Assembly: GCA_963811635.1 (NCBI GenBank)
Contig: CAWESB010000013.1
Coordinates: 1-64,000, forward strand
DNA length: 64,000 nucleotides
DNA from: JAIBJN01 sp963811635
Lineage (GTDB): Bacteria > Actinomycetota > Thermoleophilia > Gaiellales > Gaiellaceae
Reading direction: 5' to 3'
The position numbers and the translations under genes were made by a program. Shown piece after piece: positions 34,259-42,696 of this stretch (positions are counted from its first letter, which is position 1; each line of letters starts with the position of its first letter). The notes beneath the pieces were generated by a model. It worked only from the letters and a program-made list of their open reading frames with translations. It had not been told where the DNA came from and searched no databases.

Positions 34259-35302
34259 GTGGGCGTCATGCTCGACCATGAGGACGCCAAGGCGCTCGTG
34301 CGCCAGGGGCAGGAAGCCGGCTTCCTCACGCACGAGGAGATCGCGCTCGCCCTGGGCGACGAGCTCGAGCCCCTGCAGCTGGACGAGTTCTACGCGGCGC
34401 TCGAGGAGTTGCACATCGAGGTCGTCGACGAGGCCGGCGAACAGGCCGAGCTCGACCTCGAGCCGGAGGTGCGCGAGATCTCGACCGACGCGCTCCAGCT
34501 CTTCCTCAAGGACATCGGCAAAGTCCCGCTCCTGACCGCGGCGCAGGAGGTCGAGCTCGCCAAGCGCATCGAGCGCGGCGACCACCCGGCCAAGCAGAAG
34601 ATGGTCGAGTCGAACCTCAGGCTCGTCGTCTCCATCGCCAAGAACTACCGCAACCAGGGCCTGCCCTTCCTCGACCTGATTCAGGAGGGCACGATCGGGC
34701 TCGTCCGCGCCGCCGAGAAGTTCGACTACCGCAAGGGCTTCAAGTTCTCGACGTACGCGACATGGTGGATCCGCCAGGCGGTCGCCCGGGCGCTCGCCGA
34801 CAAGGCGCGCACGATCCGGATGCCCGTGCACGTCGTCGAGAAGCTGAACAAGATCGGCCGCATCGAGCGGAAGCTCCTGAGCGAGCTGGGCCGCGATCCG
34901 ACGATCGACGAGATCGCCGAGGAGCTCGAGCTGGACTCCGTCGAGATCGAGCACATCAAGCGCAGCGCGCAGGCGCCCATCTCGCTGGAGAAGCCGGTCG
35001 GCGACGAGGAGGAGTCCGAGTTCGGCCACTTCCTGGCCGACGAGAGCGCTCCTGCCCCCGACGAGGCGGCCGAGACGTCGCTGCGCAAGGAGACGCTCAC
35101 GCGCGTCCTGCAGACGCTCTCGCTGCGTGAGCGCCGCGTCCTCGAGATGCGCTACGGCCTCGACGGCCAGCACCCGCGCACGCTCGACGAGGTCGGGCGC
35201 ACGTTCAACGTCACCCGCGAGCGCGTCCGCCAGATCGAGAACCAGTGCCTGAAGAAGCTGCAAGCGCTGGCGGAGACCCAGAAGCTTCGCGACGTCGCCT
35301 AG
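34259..35302 (+). CDS. rpoD: Principal RNA polymerase sigma factor (SigA/RpoD)
   Basis: A 347-residue housekeeping sigma factor. An acidic region 1.1-like N-terminus is followed by region 1.2/2 (STDALQLFLKDIGKVPLLTA, NLRLVVSIAKNYRNQGLPFL, GFKFSTYATWWIRQAVARAL), region 3 and region 4 (LREREVLEMRYGL-like LSLRERRVLEMRYGLDG, NVTRERVRQIENQCLKKLQ). It is shorter than E. coli RpoD because the non-conserved region is missing. The start is GTG 34259, with ATG 34268 as an in-frame alternative; a purine-rich GGAAGGGGAG lies upstream. A clear promoter precedes it. Confidence 0.95.
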   Translation: MGVMLDHEDAKALVRQGQEAGFLTHEEIALALGDELEPLQLDEFYAALEELHIEVVDEAGEQAELDLEPEVREISTDALQLFLKDIGKVPLLTAAQEVELAKRIERGDHPAKQKMVESNLRLVVSIAKNYRNQGLPFLDLIQEGTIGLVRAAEKFDYRKGFKFSTYATWWIRQAVARALADKARTIRMPVHVVEKLNKIGRIERKLLSELGRDPTIDEIAEELELDSVEIEHIKRSAQAPISLEKPVGDEEESEFGHFLADESAPAPDEAAETSLRKETLTRVLQTLSLRERRVLEMRYGLDGQHPRTLDEVGRTFNVTRERVRQIENQCLKKLQALAETQKLRDVA

Positions 35303-35341
35303 CGGCCACGCGGCAAACCTCGGCGATTAGACTGCGCGGCC

Positions 35342-36670
35342 TTGCCGCAGGAGCTGGATCCCACCTGGCTCGAGGAGCTCTCCGAATGGCTCCGCATCCC
35401 GAGCGTGAGCGCGGACGCCGCCCACGCGGAGGACGTCGCCCGTTCGGGCGAGTGGGTGCGGGACTTCGTGCGGGCAGCCGGCGGCCGGGCCGAGCTCGTC
35501 CCCACGGACGCGCTCCCGCTCGCCGTCGGTGAGATCGCCGCCTCGAACGGCGCCGACGAGGCCCCGACCGTCCTCCTCTACGGGCACTTCGACGTCCAGC
35601 CTCCCGCGCCGCTCGACCTCTGGGAGTCGGATCCTTTCGAGCCGGAGCTCCGGGACGGCTGGCTCTACGCGCGCGGCGCGGTCGACGACAAGGGGAACTC
35701 GTACCTCCTCCTGAAGGCCGCGCGGCTGCTCGCCGAGGAGGGCGCCCTGCCGGTCAACGTCCGGGTGGCCTTCGATGGCGAGGAGGAGATCGGCGGCCAT
35801 TCCATCGTCGACTTCCTGGCCGCCGACGAGCGCGGCGCCGACGCCTGCCTCATCTTCGACAGCGGCATGCCCCGCCCGGACACGCCGGCATTCGACCTCG
35901 CCGTGCGAGGGCTCGTCTACTTCCACGTCCGCGTGCGCACCGGCGAGCGCGACCTTCACTCCGGCGTCTACGGCGGCGCCGCGATGAACGGGGTCCATGC
36001 CCTCATGCAGGCGCTGGCGCCGGTCGTCGCCGTCCCGGACGAGCTACGGGCCGGGGTGGTCCCGCCGACCGAGGAGGAGACACGGTCCTGGCAGGAGCTC
36101 GACCCGGGCCCCGCCGTCCTCGCCGCTGACGGCGCCACGCCGCTCGACGAGCGCGCGGCCGAGGAGTTCTACCTGCGGACGCTGGCCGGCCCTGCGGTCG
36201 ACGTGAACGGCCTCGAGGGCGGCTCGCCGATCCTGCAGAAGACCGTCCTGCCGATCTTCGCCGAGGCGAACGTCTCCATCCGGCTGGCGCCCGGCCAGGA
36301 CGTCGAGGAGATCTCGGCCGCCTTCGAGCGCCTCGTGCGCGAGGCCGCCCCCGAAGGCGCCGAGGTCGAGATCGAGCGCCGCTCGTCGTCGCCCGCAGGC
36401 CTGATCTCACCCGACGCGCCCGCGGTCAAGATCGCTCAGGGAGCGTTCGAGCGCGTCGTCGGCCGGCGACCGCTCCTCCTCCGCTCCGGGGGGACGATCC
36501 CGCTCGTTCCCGCGCTCGCGGAGCGCGGCATTCCCACGATCCTCTCGGGGTTCGCAGTCCCGGGCGCGAACATCCACTCGCCGAACGAGCGCCTGCTCGC
36601 GCGCTACATCCCTCTCGGCGTCGCCGCCGCGCGCGAGACGCTGGTCTCGTTCGCCGCCCTCCCGCGCTGA
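35342..36670 (+). CDS. M20 family dipeptidase
   Basis: A 442-residue metallopeptidase of the CNDP/PepV-like dipeptidase group. Two-zinc motifs are LLYGHFDVQPP (His and Asp), YARGAVDDKGNS (bridging Asp), FDGEEEIGGHS (catalytic Glu and Glu ligand), the Asp in CLIFDSGMP and the late His in GANIHSPNER. A lid domain with VYFHVRVRTGERDLHSGVYG supplies the dimer-contact His. The start is TTG 35342. An ATTAGACT stretch shortly upstream could be a -10 element giving a leaderless or short-leader transcript. Two bases separate it from the proline dehydrogenase gene. Confidence 0.88.
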   Translation: MPQELDPTWLEELSEWLRIPSVSADAAHAEDVARSGEWVRDFVRAAGGRAELVPTDALPLAVGEIAASNGADEAPTVLLYGHFDVQPPAPLDLWESDPFEPELRDGWLYARGAVDDKGNSYLLLKAARLLAEEGALPVNVRVAFDGEEEIGGHSIVDFLAADERGADACLIFDSGMPRPDTPAFDLAVRGLVYFHVRVRTGERDLHSGVYGGAAMNGVHALMQALAPVVAVPDELRAGVVPPTEEETRSWQELDPGPAVLAADGATPLDERAAEEFYLRTLAGPAVDVNGLEGGSPILQKTVLPIFAEANVSIRLAPGQDVEEISAAFERLVREAAPEGAEVEIERRSSSPAGLISPDAPAVKIAQGAFERVVGRRPLLLRSGGTIPLVPALAERGIPTILSGFAVPGANIHSPNERLLARYIPLGVAAARETLVSFAALPR

Positions 36671-36672
36671 CG

Positions 36673-37611
36673 GTGAAGCTCGGCCAGGCGGTCAACGGCG
36701 TCCTCCGGAAGCTCATCCTCGCGACGTCCGGAAACAAGCTGGCGCGCCGGCTCGCGGCGAAGCACGGGCTGCGTCTGGGCGCCTCGCGCTTCGTCGCCGG
36801 CGACGACCTGGACGCCTGCGTCGTCGTCCTCCGGGGCCTGAACGAGCGCGGCCTGCACGCGAACACGACGCTTCTCGGCGAGGACGTGCTGGACGAGGCC
36901 GAGGCGCGGGCGGTCACCGACGAGTGCGTGACCATCCTCGACCGGCTCCACGCCGAGTCGCTGAAGACGAACCTCGCGGTCAAGCTCACGCACCTCGGCC
37001 TCGACATCGACGAGGAGCTCGCTTACGAGAATGTCGAGCGGATCGTCGAGCACGCCGCCGGGCTGGGGAACTTCGTCCGCCTGGACATGGAGTACTCGGC
37101 GCTCGTCGACCCGACGCTCCGCACCTACCGGCGCCTGCGCGAGGCGGGGTTGGAGAACGTCGGCACGGTGCTCCAGTCGTACCTCTACCGGACGCCTGAG
37201 GACCTCGAGAGCCTGCTCCCGCTCGCGCCCAACCTCCGGCTCGTCAAGGGCGCGTACCTCGAGCCGGAGTCGGTCGCCTATCCCAGCAAGGCCGACGTCG
37301 ACGCCGCCTACCTGCGCCTCGTCGAGCGCTCGCTCGAGGGCGACGGCTACACGGCGATCGCCACGCACGACGAGCGCATGATCGAGCACGCGCTCGCCTT
37401 CGCGGAGCGGAAGGGGATCGGCCGCGACCGCTTCGAGCTCCAGATGCTCTACGGCGTCCGCCCGCAGCTCCAGCTCGACCTCGTCGCGCGTGGCTACAAG
37501 GTGCTCGTGGCCACCCCGTTCGGGCCCGAGTGGTTTCCCTTCTTCACGCGCCGCCTCGCCGAGCGCCCGGCGAACCTGCTCTTCGTGCTCCGGAACCTGC
37601 TTCGGCGTTAG
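36673..37611 (+). CDS. Proline dehydrogenase
   Basis: A 312-residue monofunctional FAD enzyme that oxidises proline to pyrroline-5-carboxylate. Family motifs are LAVKLTHLGLDID, NFVRLDMEYSALVDPTL (FAD and proline contacts), VLQSYLYRTPEDL, LRLVKGAYLEPESVAYP and LQMLYGVRPQLQ. The length matches PutB-type enzymes. The P5C dehydrogenase partner is not in the window. The start is GTG 36673, two bases after the dipeptidase stop, so the two are cotranscribed and may feed peptide-derived proline into catabolism. A hairpin terminator follows. Confidence 0.93.
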   Translation: MKLGQAVNGVLRKLILATSGNKLARRLAAKHGLRLGASRFVAGDDLDACVVVLRGLNERGLHANTTLLGEDVLDEAEARAVTDECVTILDRLHAESLKTNLAVKLTHLGLDIDEELAYENVERIVEHAAGLGNFVRLDMEYSALVDPTLRTYRRLREAGLENVGTVLQSYLYRTPEDLESLLPLAPNLRLVKGAYLEPESVAYPSKADVDAAYLRLVERSLEGDGYTAIATHDERMIEHALAFAERKGIGRDRFELQMLYGVRPQLQLDLVARGYKVLVATPFGPEWFPFFTRRLAERPANLLFVLRNLLRR

Positions 37612-37612
37612 G

Positions 37613-37649
37613 AGGGTTCGGCGGCACAGCCGCCGTTCGGTCGAACCTT
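37613..37649. terminator. Two-part hairpin between convergent genes
   Basis: Outer arms AGGGTTC (37613-37619) and GAACCTT (37643-37649) enclose a tight inner stem GGCGGC-ACA-GCCGCC (37620-37634). It lies in the 38-base gap between the proline dehydrogenase stop and the stop of the HxlR gene on the other strand, so it would end both transcripts. There is no long T run, as is common in high-GC actinobacteria. Confidence 0.6.
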
Positions 37650-38015
37650 CTAGGCGGCCGGGGCAACGCGCGTCTTCGGCGCGTGCGTGTGGCTGTCGTC
37701 CGTCACGAGCCAGCTGTGCCCGAAGCGGCGCATCTCCTCGATGATCGGCAGGAGCGCGGTGCCCTTCTGGGTCAGCTCGTACTCGGCCCGGCGGGCAGCC
37801 GTGTGCTTCTCGATGAGGCCGTCGTGCTCGAGGACGCGGAGCCGCTCCGAGAGCGTCCGCGGGCTGATGCCCGGGCACGAGCGCTCGAGCTCGGAGAAGC
37901 GGCGGGGGCCTTCGGACAGGTCGTGGACGATGATCGCCGTCCACTTCGAGCCGATGATCTCGGCGGTGCAGGCGACCGCGCACTCCTCGTCGTGGACGGG
38001 TTTCATCGTGCGCAT
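37650..38015 (-). CDS. HxlR-family transcriptional regulator
   Basis: A 121-residue winged-helix regulator. The HxlR pattern is clear: CAVACTAEIIGSKWTAIIVHD, then GPRRFSELERSCPGISPRTL, LRVLEHDGLIEK and the wing RRAEYELTQKGTALLPI. Two N-terminal cysteines (ECAVAC) could sense redox or electrophilic stress, as in several HxlR/DUF24 relatives. ATG 38015 is preferred because it sits six bases after a TACAAT -10 element, which implies a leaderless message. It lies 25 bases downstream of the amidohydrolase gene on the same strand. Confidence 0.9.
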   Translation of the reverse strand: MRTMKPVHDEECAVACTAEIIGSKWTAIIVHDLSEGPRRFSELERSCPGISPRTLSERLRVLEHDGLIEKHTAARRAEYELTQKGTALLPIIEEMRRFGHSWLVTDDSHTHAPKTRVAPAA

Positions 38016-38021
38016 AGGCGC

Positions 38022-38027
38022 ATTGTA
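38022..38027 (-). promoter_or_regulatory. -10 element TACAAT of the HxlR gene
   Basis: TACAAT reads towards the HxlR gene and ends six bases before its ATG, so transcription would start at or next to the start codon. Leaderless genes with this layout are common in actinobacteria. No good -35 match is visible 16-18 bases upstream, so an activator or an extended -10 contact may be needed. Confidence 0.5.
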
Positions 38028-38040
38028 ACCCGGTCGTGCG

Positions 38041-39582
38041 TCAGTCCCAGGGCGGCGGATTGTGCACCCAGCGCCCGCCGACCATGGTCGCGACGACCCC
38101 GACCTCGCCCAGCTCCTCGGGTGGGCAGTCGAGCGGATCACGGTCGAGGACGACGAGATCTGCGAGGAATCCGGGCAGGAGCCGGCCGCGGCGGCGCTCG
38201 TCCCCGGTCAGCCACGCCGGGGCGACACAGGTGGCGTGGAGGGCCTGCTCGACGGTCACCGCCTGCTCCGGGTGCCAGGCCTCGCGCTCGTCGAGCGTGC
38301 GCGTGACGCCGGCCCGGATCCCGAACAGCGGGTCGAGCTCCTCGACCGGTGCGTCCGAGCCGTTGGCGACGAGCGCGCCGGAGTCGATCAGCGAGCGGAA
38401 GGCGTACGCGCCGTCGGTCTTGCCTTCCCAGAAGCGGTCGGCCAGGTCGCGGTCGGAGGCGGCGTGGCTGAACTGGACCGAGGCGGCGACGCCGAGCTCG
38501 GCGAAGCGTCCGACGTCCTCGGGGGCGAGGAGCTGGGCGTGCTCGATGCGCTGGCGGAGCCCGCGCGCGCGCCACTCGTCCTGCGTGGCCTCGAAGGCGT
38601 CGAGTGCCCGCCGGTTGGCCCGGTCGCCGATCGCGTGGACGGCGACGGGGAAGCCGGCCCGCGCGCTACGGCGCACGATGTCCTCGAACTCCTCGTAGCC
38701 GACGATCTCGACGCCCGTGCCGTCGAGCAGCAGTGCGGTGCGCGATCCCAGCGTCCCGTCGAGGAAGGCCTTGATGTAGCCGACCCGCAGGAAGTCGTCG
38801 CCGAGACCCGACGCGAGCCCGATCTCCTGCAGCCGCTCGAGATGGTCCCAGGGGAGCGACTGCCAGATGCGCAGGTTGAGCGCGCCCTCGTCGCGCAGGC
38901 GCTGGAAGACGCGCAGGGCGCCGAGCCAGCCGTCCTTGTCGTGCACGGACACGACGCCGCGCGAGAGTGCGAGCGGGATCGCCTCGCGGCACGCGTCGAC
39001 CATCTCGTCCTCGGTCGGCCGCACGTACGCGTCCCGGAAGTGCCAGGCGCACTCCTCGCGGAGGACGCCGGACGGCGCTCCCTGCTCGTCCCGCTCGACC
39101 ACGCCGCCCGGCACCTGCAGCTCGCCGTCGGCGAGCGCGAGCGCGGCCGAGTTGACCCAGAGCGAGTGGTAGTCCTTCGACATGAGGGCGACAGGCACGT
39201 CGCCGGCGACGGCGTCGAGCGCCTCCTTCGTCGGCTCCGCGGCCGGCGACCAGTCGCCGCTCCGCCAGCCGAGGCCGCGCAGCCACCGTCCCGATGGGAC
39301 CTCGCCGACGGCCGAGGCGACGCGCGAAAGCGCGTCGTCCAGCGACTCCGAGCCCTCGAGGCGGACCTGCCGCTGCGCGAGCGCCCAGGTGGGGAAATGG
39401 ACGTGCGAGTCGGTGAAGCCCGGGAGCACGCAGCGCCCCCCGAGGTCGACGCGGTCCGGGCTGGCAAGCGCGGTCTCGTGCGTCCCGACCCCGCCCGCGA
39501 TTCGCTCGCCGGCGATTGCGAGGGCGGCCGCCCTCGGCAGCGACGGATCGAGCGTCCGGACGATCCCGTTCTCGAGGATCAC
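38041..39582 (-). CDS. YtcJ-type metal-dependent amidohydrolase
   Basis: A 513-residue amidohydrolase of the YtcJ/exoenzyme-regulatory AepA-like group. The first metal motif is LPGFTDSHVHFPTW, the bridging region GYIKAFLDGTLGSRTALLL, and the histidines occur in VAVHAIGDRANR and RQRIEHAQLLAPED; the catalytic Asp is in ANGSDAPVEELDP. Substrates of this group are mostly unknown amides or formamides. GTG 39582 starts the conserved VILENGIVRTLDP. It lies upstream of the HxlR gene, which also has its own promoter. Confidence 0.9.
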   Translation of the reverse strand: MILENGIVRTLDPSLPRAAALAIAGERIAGGVGTHETALASPDRVDLGGRCVLPGFTDSHVHFPTWALAQRQVRLEGSESLDDALSRVASAVGEVPSGRWLRGLGWRSGDWSPAAEPTKEALDAVAGDVPVALMSKDYHSLWVNSAALALADGELQVPGGVVERDEQGAPSGVLREECAWHFRDAYVRPTEDEMVDACREAIPLALSRGVVSVHDKDGWLGALRVFQRLRDEGALNLRIWQSLPWDHLERLQEIGLASGLGDDFLRVGYIKAFLDGTLGSRTALLLDGTGVEIVGYEEFEDIVRRSARAGFPVAVHAIGDRANRRALDAFEATQDEWRARGLRQRIEHAQLLAPEDVGRFAELGVAASVQFSHAASDRDLADRFWEGKTDGAYAFRSLIDSGALVANGSDAPVEELDPLFGIRAGVTRTLDEREAWHPEQAVTVEQALHATCVAPAWLTGDERRRGRLLPGFLADLVVLDRDPLDCPPEELGEVGVVATMVGGRWVHNPPPWD

Positions 39583-39605
39583 GGTGCGGACGATAGTGAA
39601 GCGCC

Positions 39606-39644
39606 GACGCCCCCGGGGACGGCAGGGAGGTCTCCGGGGGCGTC
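39606..39644. terminator. 11-bp hairpin after the tandem-domain lipoprotein gene
   Basis: GACGCCCCCGG (39606-39616) pairs perfectly with CCGGGGGCGTC (39634-39644) around a 17-base loop. For the leftward lipoprotein gene it begins 69 bases after the stop, and it lies just upstream of the start of the next leftward gene (39582). It is probably a terminator for the former; no T run follows. Confidence 0.6.
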
Positions 39645-39712
39645 TGGCGGGAGCCGGGCCGGCCCGCACCGGGTGGCAGTGATTCGCCGCCCGGGGCCGA
39701 TCGGTTCGATCG

Positions 39713-40981
39713 TCAGCGCGCGAACATGTCCGGGTTCTGCTGGGCGATGGCCAAGGCGAGCGTGTCGCCGGTCTCGATCATGTGCTTGTAGGCCTCGCGG
39801 AAGAGCGTGTAGGCCTGGTCGTAGTCGCCGGCGGCGTAGGCGTCGAGCGCGCCCTTCAGCTGCATGACGTGCTCGGTGACGCCCTCCTGCAGGGCGGCCT
39901 GGGGGAGCCCGGTCGCCTCGGCCAGGAAGCCGGAGAACGCGCCGGTGTAGCCGGTGAGGTTGTCAACCGCCTCGGCCTGGCCGGCCTTGTCGCCCTTGGC
40001 GAGTGCGACCGTGTAGTCGACGAAGAACCCGATGTGGTCGCGCCACAGGCTGGGCCCGTCGAGGAACGTCTTGGCCGCCTCGTCGCCGTAGACGGAGCCG
40101 ATCGCCTCCGAGATGTCGACCGAGTTTGCGTCGAGCGCGCCGGCGATCGCCTCGAAGTCGGGGTCGCCGGAGAGGCCCTTCTGCGTCGCGAGCATCGCCA
40201 GGATCGCGTGCTCTCCGAACAGCCGGTCGAGCGTCACCCGCAGGTCGGACGCCGCGGCGGTCGCCGGCTCGAGCGGGAACGTGTCGGGGGACTGCTCGGC
40301 GATCCCCCCGGCGAGCGCGTCGCCCTCGTCGTACATGTGGGCGTACGCTTCGCGAGTCAGGTCGTAGGCCGTCGCGTAGTCCTGCTTGGCATAGGCGTCG
40401 AGCTGGCCCTTCAGCTGCATGACGTGCATGGTCAAGCTCTCCTGGAGCACGTCCTGCGGCAGTCCTGTCGCCCCGGCGAGGAAGCCGGAGAAGGCACCGG
40501 TGTAGCCGGTGAGGTCCTCGACCGCCTTCTGCTGCGCGGCCTTGTCCTTTGTGGCCAGGCCGACGGTGTAGTCCACGAAGTAGCCGATGTGGTCGCGCCA
40601 GAGGCTGGGTCCGTCGAGGAACTGTTTCGCGGCCTCGTCGCCGTAGACGGATCCGATCGCTTCGGAGAGCTCGACGCTGTTGGCCTCGAGCGCGCCGGCG
40701 GCGGCATCGAAGTCCTTGTCGCCGTCAAGGCCCTTCTGGGTGGCGGCGATCGCGAGCAGCGCGTGCTCGCCGAGGAGGGTGTCGAGCGTGACGCGGAGGT
40801 CGGCCGCCGGGCTCGTCGTGGAGGCTGCGGCCATGTCCATGTCGTCCGACATGCCGGCCATCCCGGCCTCGGTCGTGGTGGGGCTGCCTGCTGCGTCGTC
40901 GTCGTCCCCGCCGCACGCGGCGAGCCCGAAGGCGGCGCTCGCGACCACGGCGAGGAGCGCGAGGAGCGTCCTGAGTCTCAT
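39713..40981 (-). CDS. Lipoprotein with two tandem copies of an unknown domain
   Basis: A 422-residue lipoprotein. The signal peptide ends in the lipobox FGLAACGG, followed by a linker rich in Asp, Met and Thr (GMAGMSDDMDMAA). Two copies of a domain of about 165 residues follow, both starting DLRVTLDxLxGEHAxLA and both containing EAIGSVYGDEAAK, FLDGPSLWRDHIG and FVDYTV and then TGYTGAFSGFLA. Conserved His residues (GEHA, RDHIG, HVMQLKG) in helices suggest a metal- or haem-binding helical bundle. It is divergent from a cupredoxin gene, with a 99-base gap. The function is unknown; a copper-handling role is an inference from context. Confidence 0.8.
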   Translation of the reverse strand: MRLRTLLALLAVVASAAFGLAACGGDDDDAAGSPTTTEAGMAGMSDDMDMAAASTTSPAADLRVTLDTLLGEHALLAIAATQKGLDGDKDFDAAAGALEANSVELSEAIGSVYGDEAAKQFLDGPSLWRDHIGYFVDYTVGLATKDKAAQQKAVEDLTGYTGAFSGFLAGATGLPQDVLQESLTMHVMQLKGQLDAYAKQDYATAYDLTREAYAHMYDEGDALAGGIAEQSPDTFPLEPATAAASDLRVTLDRLFGEHAILAMLATQKGLSGDPDFEAIAGALDANSVDISEAIGSVYGDEAAKTFLDGPSLWRDHIGFFVDYTVALAKGDKAGQAEAVDNLTGYTGAFSGFLAEATGLPQAALQEGVTEHVMQLKGALDAYAAGDYDQAYTLFREAYKHMIETGDTLALAIAQQNPDMFAR

Positions 40982-41080
40982 CGTGTCTCCCTGGTCGGTG
41001 TCATGGGCACGGCTTGTTCGCCGCGGCACCCTGCTCCGGTTCGCCAAACCGCCGAAAGGCGCATCGCGTATGGACTCCCG

Positions 41081-41530
41081 ATGCGTCGTCTCCTCCTCGC
41101 CGCGCTTGCCGCAGTCCTCCTCCCGGCGTGCGGCGGCGAGGAGGCGACTCCGGACGAGGCCTCCGCCCCGACCGGCGGCGACGAGGTCGTCGAGATCGCG
41201 CTCAGCGATTTCGCGATCCAGCCCGGCTCGCTGAGCCTCGACCCGGGGACGTACACGTTCCGGGTCGTCAACGACGGCGGCACCGTCCACGCCCTCGAGG
41301 TCGAGGGCTCGGGCGTCGAGGTCGAGACCGACCACCTCCAGCCGGGCGACTCGGCCGACCTCGACGTCAACCTCTCAGAGGCGGGCGACTACGAGCTCTA
41401 TTGCCCCGTCGACGGCCATCGCGACCGCGGCATGGAGGCCACGCTGACGGTCGGCGGCGGCGGCGCGCCCGGGACGACGACCGACGAGACGACCACTGAG
41501 GAGGACGACGACTCGGGCTACGGGTACTAG
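41081..41530 (+). CDS. Cupredoxin-like copper lipoprotein
   Basis: A 149-residue lipoprotein with signal peptide MRRLLLAALAAVLLPACGG. The cupredoxin barrel (VEIALSDFAIQPGSLSLDPG to ATLTVGG) carries candidate type 1 copper ligands: His in GTVHALEVEG, then Cys and His in LYCPVDGHRDRGM with the following Met. A Thr/Glu/Asp-rich tail ends the protein. It probably binds copper and carries electrons outside the membrane. It is divergent from the tandem-domain lipoprotein and may share its regulation. The last four bases overlap the convergent anti-sigma-like gene. Confidence 0.88.
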   Translation: MRRLLLAALAAVLLPACGGEEATPDEASAPTGGDEVVEIALSDFAIQPGSLSLDPGTYTFRVVNDGGTVHALEVEGSGVEVETDHLQPGDSADLDVNLSEAGDYELYCPVDGHRDRGMEATLTVGGGGAPGTTTDETTTEEDDDSGYGY

Positions 41531-42696
41531 CCCGGCGGGCAGCACCACTCGGCGATCTGCGGGAACGAGGTCGCCCCGATCGTTCCCGGCGAGAACTCGC
41601 GGCGCACGTCACCGACGGCGTGGATCCGGCTGACGCCGGGCAGCCGCAGGAAGAGCAGCTGGTCGGCCTCCGGCCAGCCCGTCGCGAGCCAGCGGCCGTT
41701 CGGGGAAAAGACGACGTCCTCGAGGCGGCCTTCGACGGCCTGAAGCCGTGTGGTGCCGAGCACGAGCACGCTGCGGCCCGCAGCCGAGTCGAACGCCGAG
41801 TAGGCGACGTCGCGTGTCCCGGGCGCGAACGCAGCGTCGAGGACGTCGCTCCCGGGCGGCGTCTCCACCGCCCGTGCGAGACCTCCTCCCGGCCGGAAGA
41901 GCGGATGGCGCCTGCCCGACGTGACGACGAGGAGCAGCCCACCGTCGGGCGACCAGACGAGCTGCTCCGGCGCCGCACCGGTCTCTGCCGACCAGAGCTC
42001 GTCCCCGGTGTCCACCCCGACGACGTGGACGCGGCTGTCCGTGCCGGCGTAGGCGACGACGGTCTGCCCCTCGCCCGGCATCCAGGCGGGCGCGACCGGC
42101 GCGACGTTCTCGGCGAGCAGGCGGTCGCCGGTGCCGTTTCCGACGACGACGCGCAGGGTCTCGCCCTCGCGGTAGACGACGCGGAAGCCGGGGCTCGGCG
42201 ACCAGCGGGCGTCGGCGACCGGGGTCGGCCGCGTCACCATCCAGCGCACGTCGCCGTCGGTCGGCTCGAGAGCCAGGACTCGCCGGCTGCGGGTGGCGAC
42301 GACGAACAGCCCCTTCGGCGAGAAGGAGGCGCCGTCGTAGTCGCCGAGGAGCCGCTTCGACCCGTTCGGACGGACGACCCACGGCCCCTGCTCGGAGACG
42401 ACCAGCAGGCGCCCCGCGGCGGGGAGACCGAAGAGGGCAGGCTCGGCGTTCTCTTCCCCCGCAACGCGGTCGCGGATCCAGCCGCCAACCGAGCGGCCGG
42501 GGGGCGAGAGGGCCGCCGCGACGATCGCGGCGACGATCGCGAAGGCGACGAGCAGTCGCAGGCGCCGTACGCGGGCGGGAGCTGGCTCCCGGGCTTCGTA
42601 AGCCTCGCGGACGACCGCCCAGGTGCGGCGCTGCGCCTCGAGCTCGTCCGGGACCGGCACGGACAGGAGCGCGGAGCGGACGTCACGAGCCCTCAC
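41527..42696 (-). CDS. Membrane-anchored propeller protein, putative anti-sigma
   Basis: A 389-residue protein with a cytoplasmic N-terminus of about 45 residues, one membrane helix (LLVAFAIVAAIVAAAL) and an extracytoplasmic beta-propeller of repeated blades (DYDGASFSPKGLFVVA, EQLVWSPDGGLLLVV, DVVFSPNGRWLATG). GTG 42696 overlaps the stop of the ECF sigma gene (GTGA). That coupling, plus the one-helix layout, suggests it holds the sigma factor at the membrane. The N-terminus lacks an obvious HxxxCxxC zinc motif, so the anti-sigma role is inferred from context. Confidence 0.75.
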   Translation of the reverse strand: MRARDVRSALLSVPVPDELEAQRRTWAVVREAYEAREPAPARVRRLRLLVAFAIVAAIVAAALSPPGRSVGGWIRDRVAGEENAEPALFGLPAAGRLLVVSEQGPWVVRPNGSKRLLGDYDGASFSPKGLFVVATRSRRVLALEPTDGDVRWMVTRPTPVADARWSPSPGFRVVYREGETLRVVVGNGTGDRLLAENVAPVAPAWMPGEGQTVVAYAGTDSRVHVVGVDTGDELWSAETGAAPEQLVWSPDGGLLLVVTSGRRHPLFRPGGGLARAVETPPGSDVLDAAFAPGTRDVAYSAFDSAAGRSVLVLGTTRLQAVEGRLEDVVFSPNGRWLATGWPEADQLLFLRLPGVSRIHAVGDVRREFSPGTIGATSFPQIAEWCCPPG

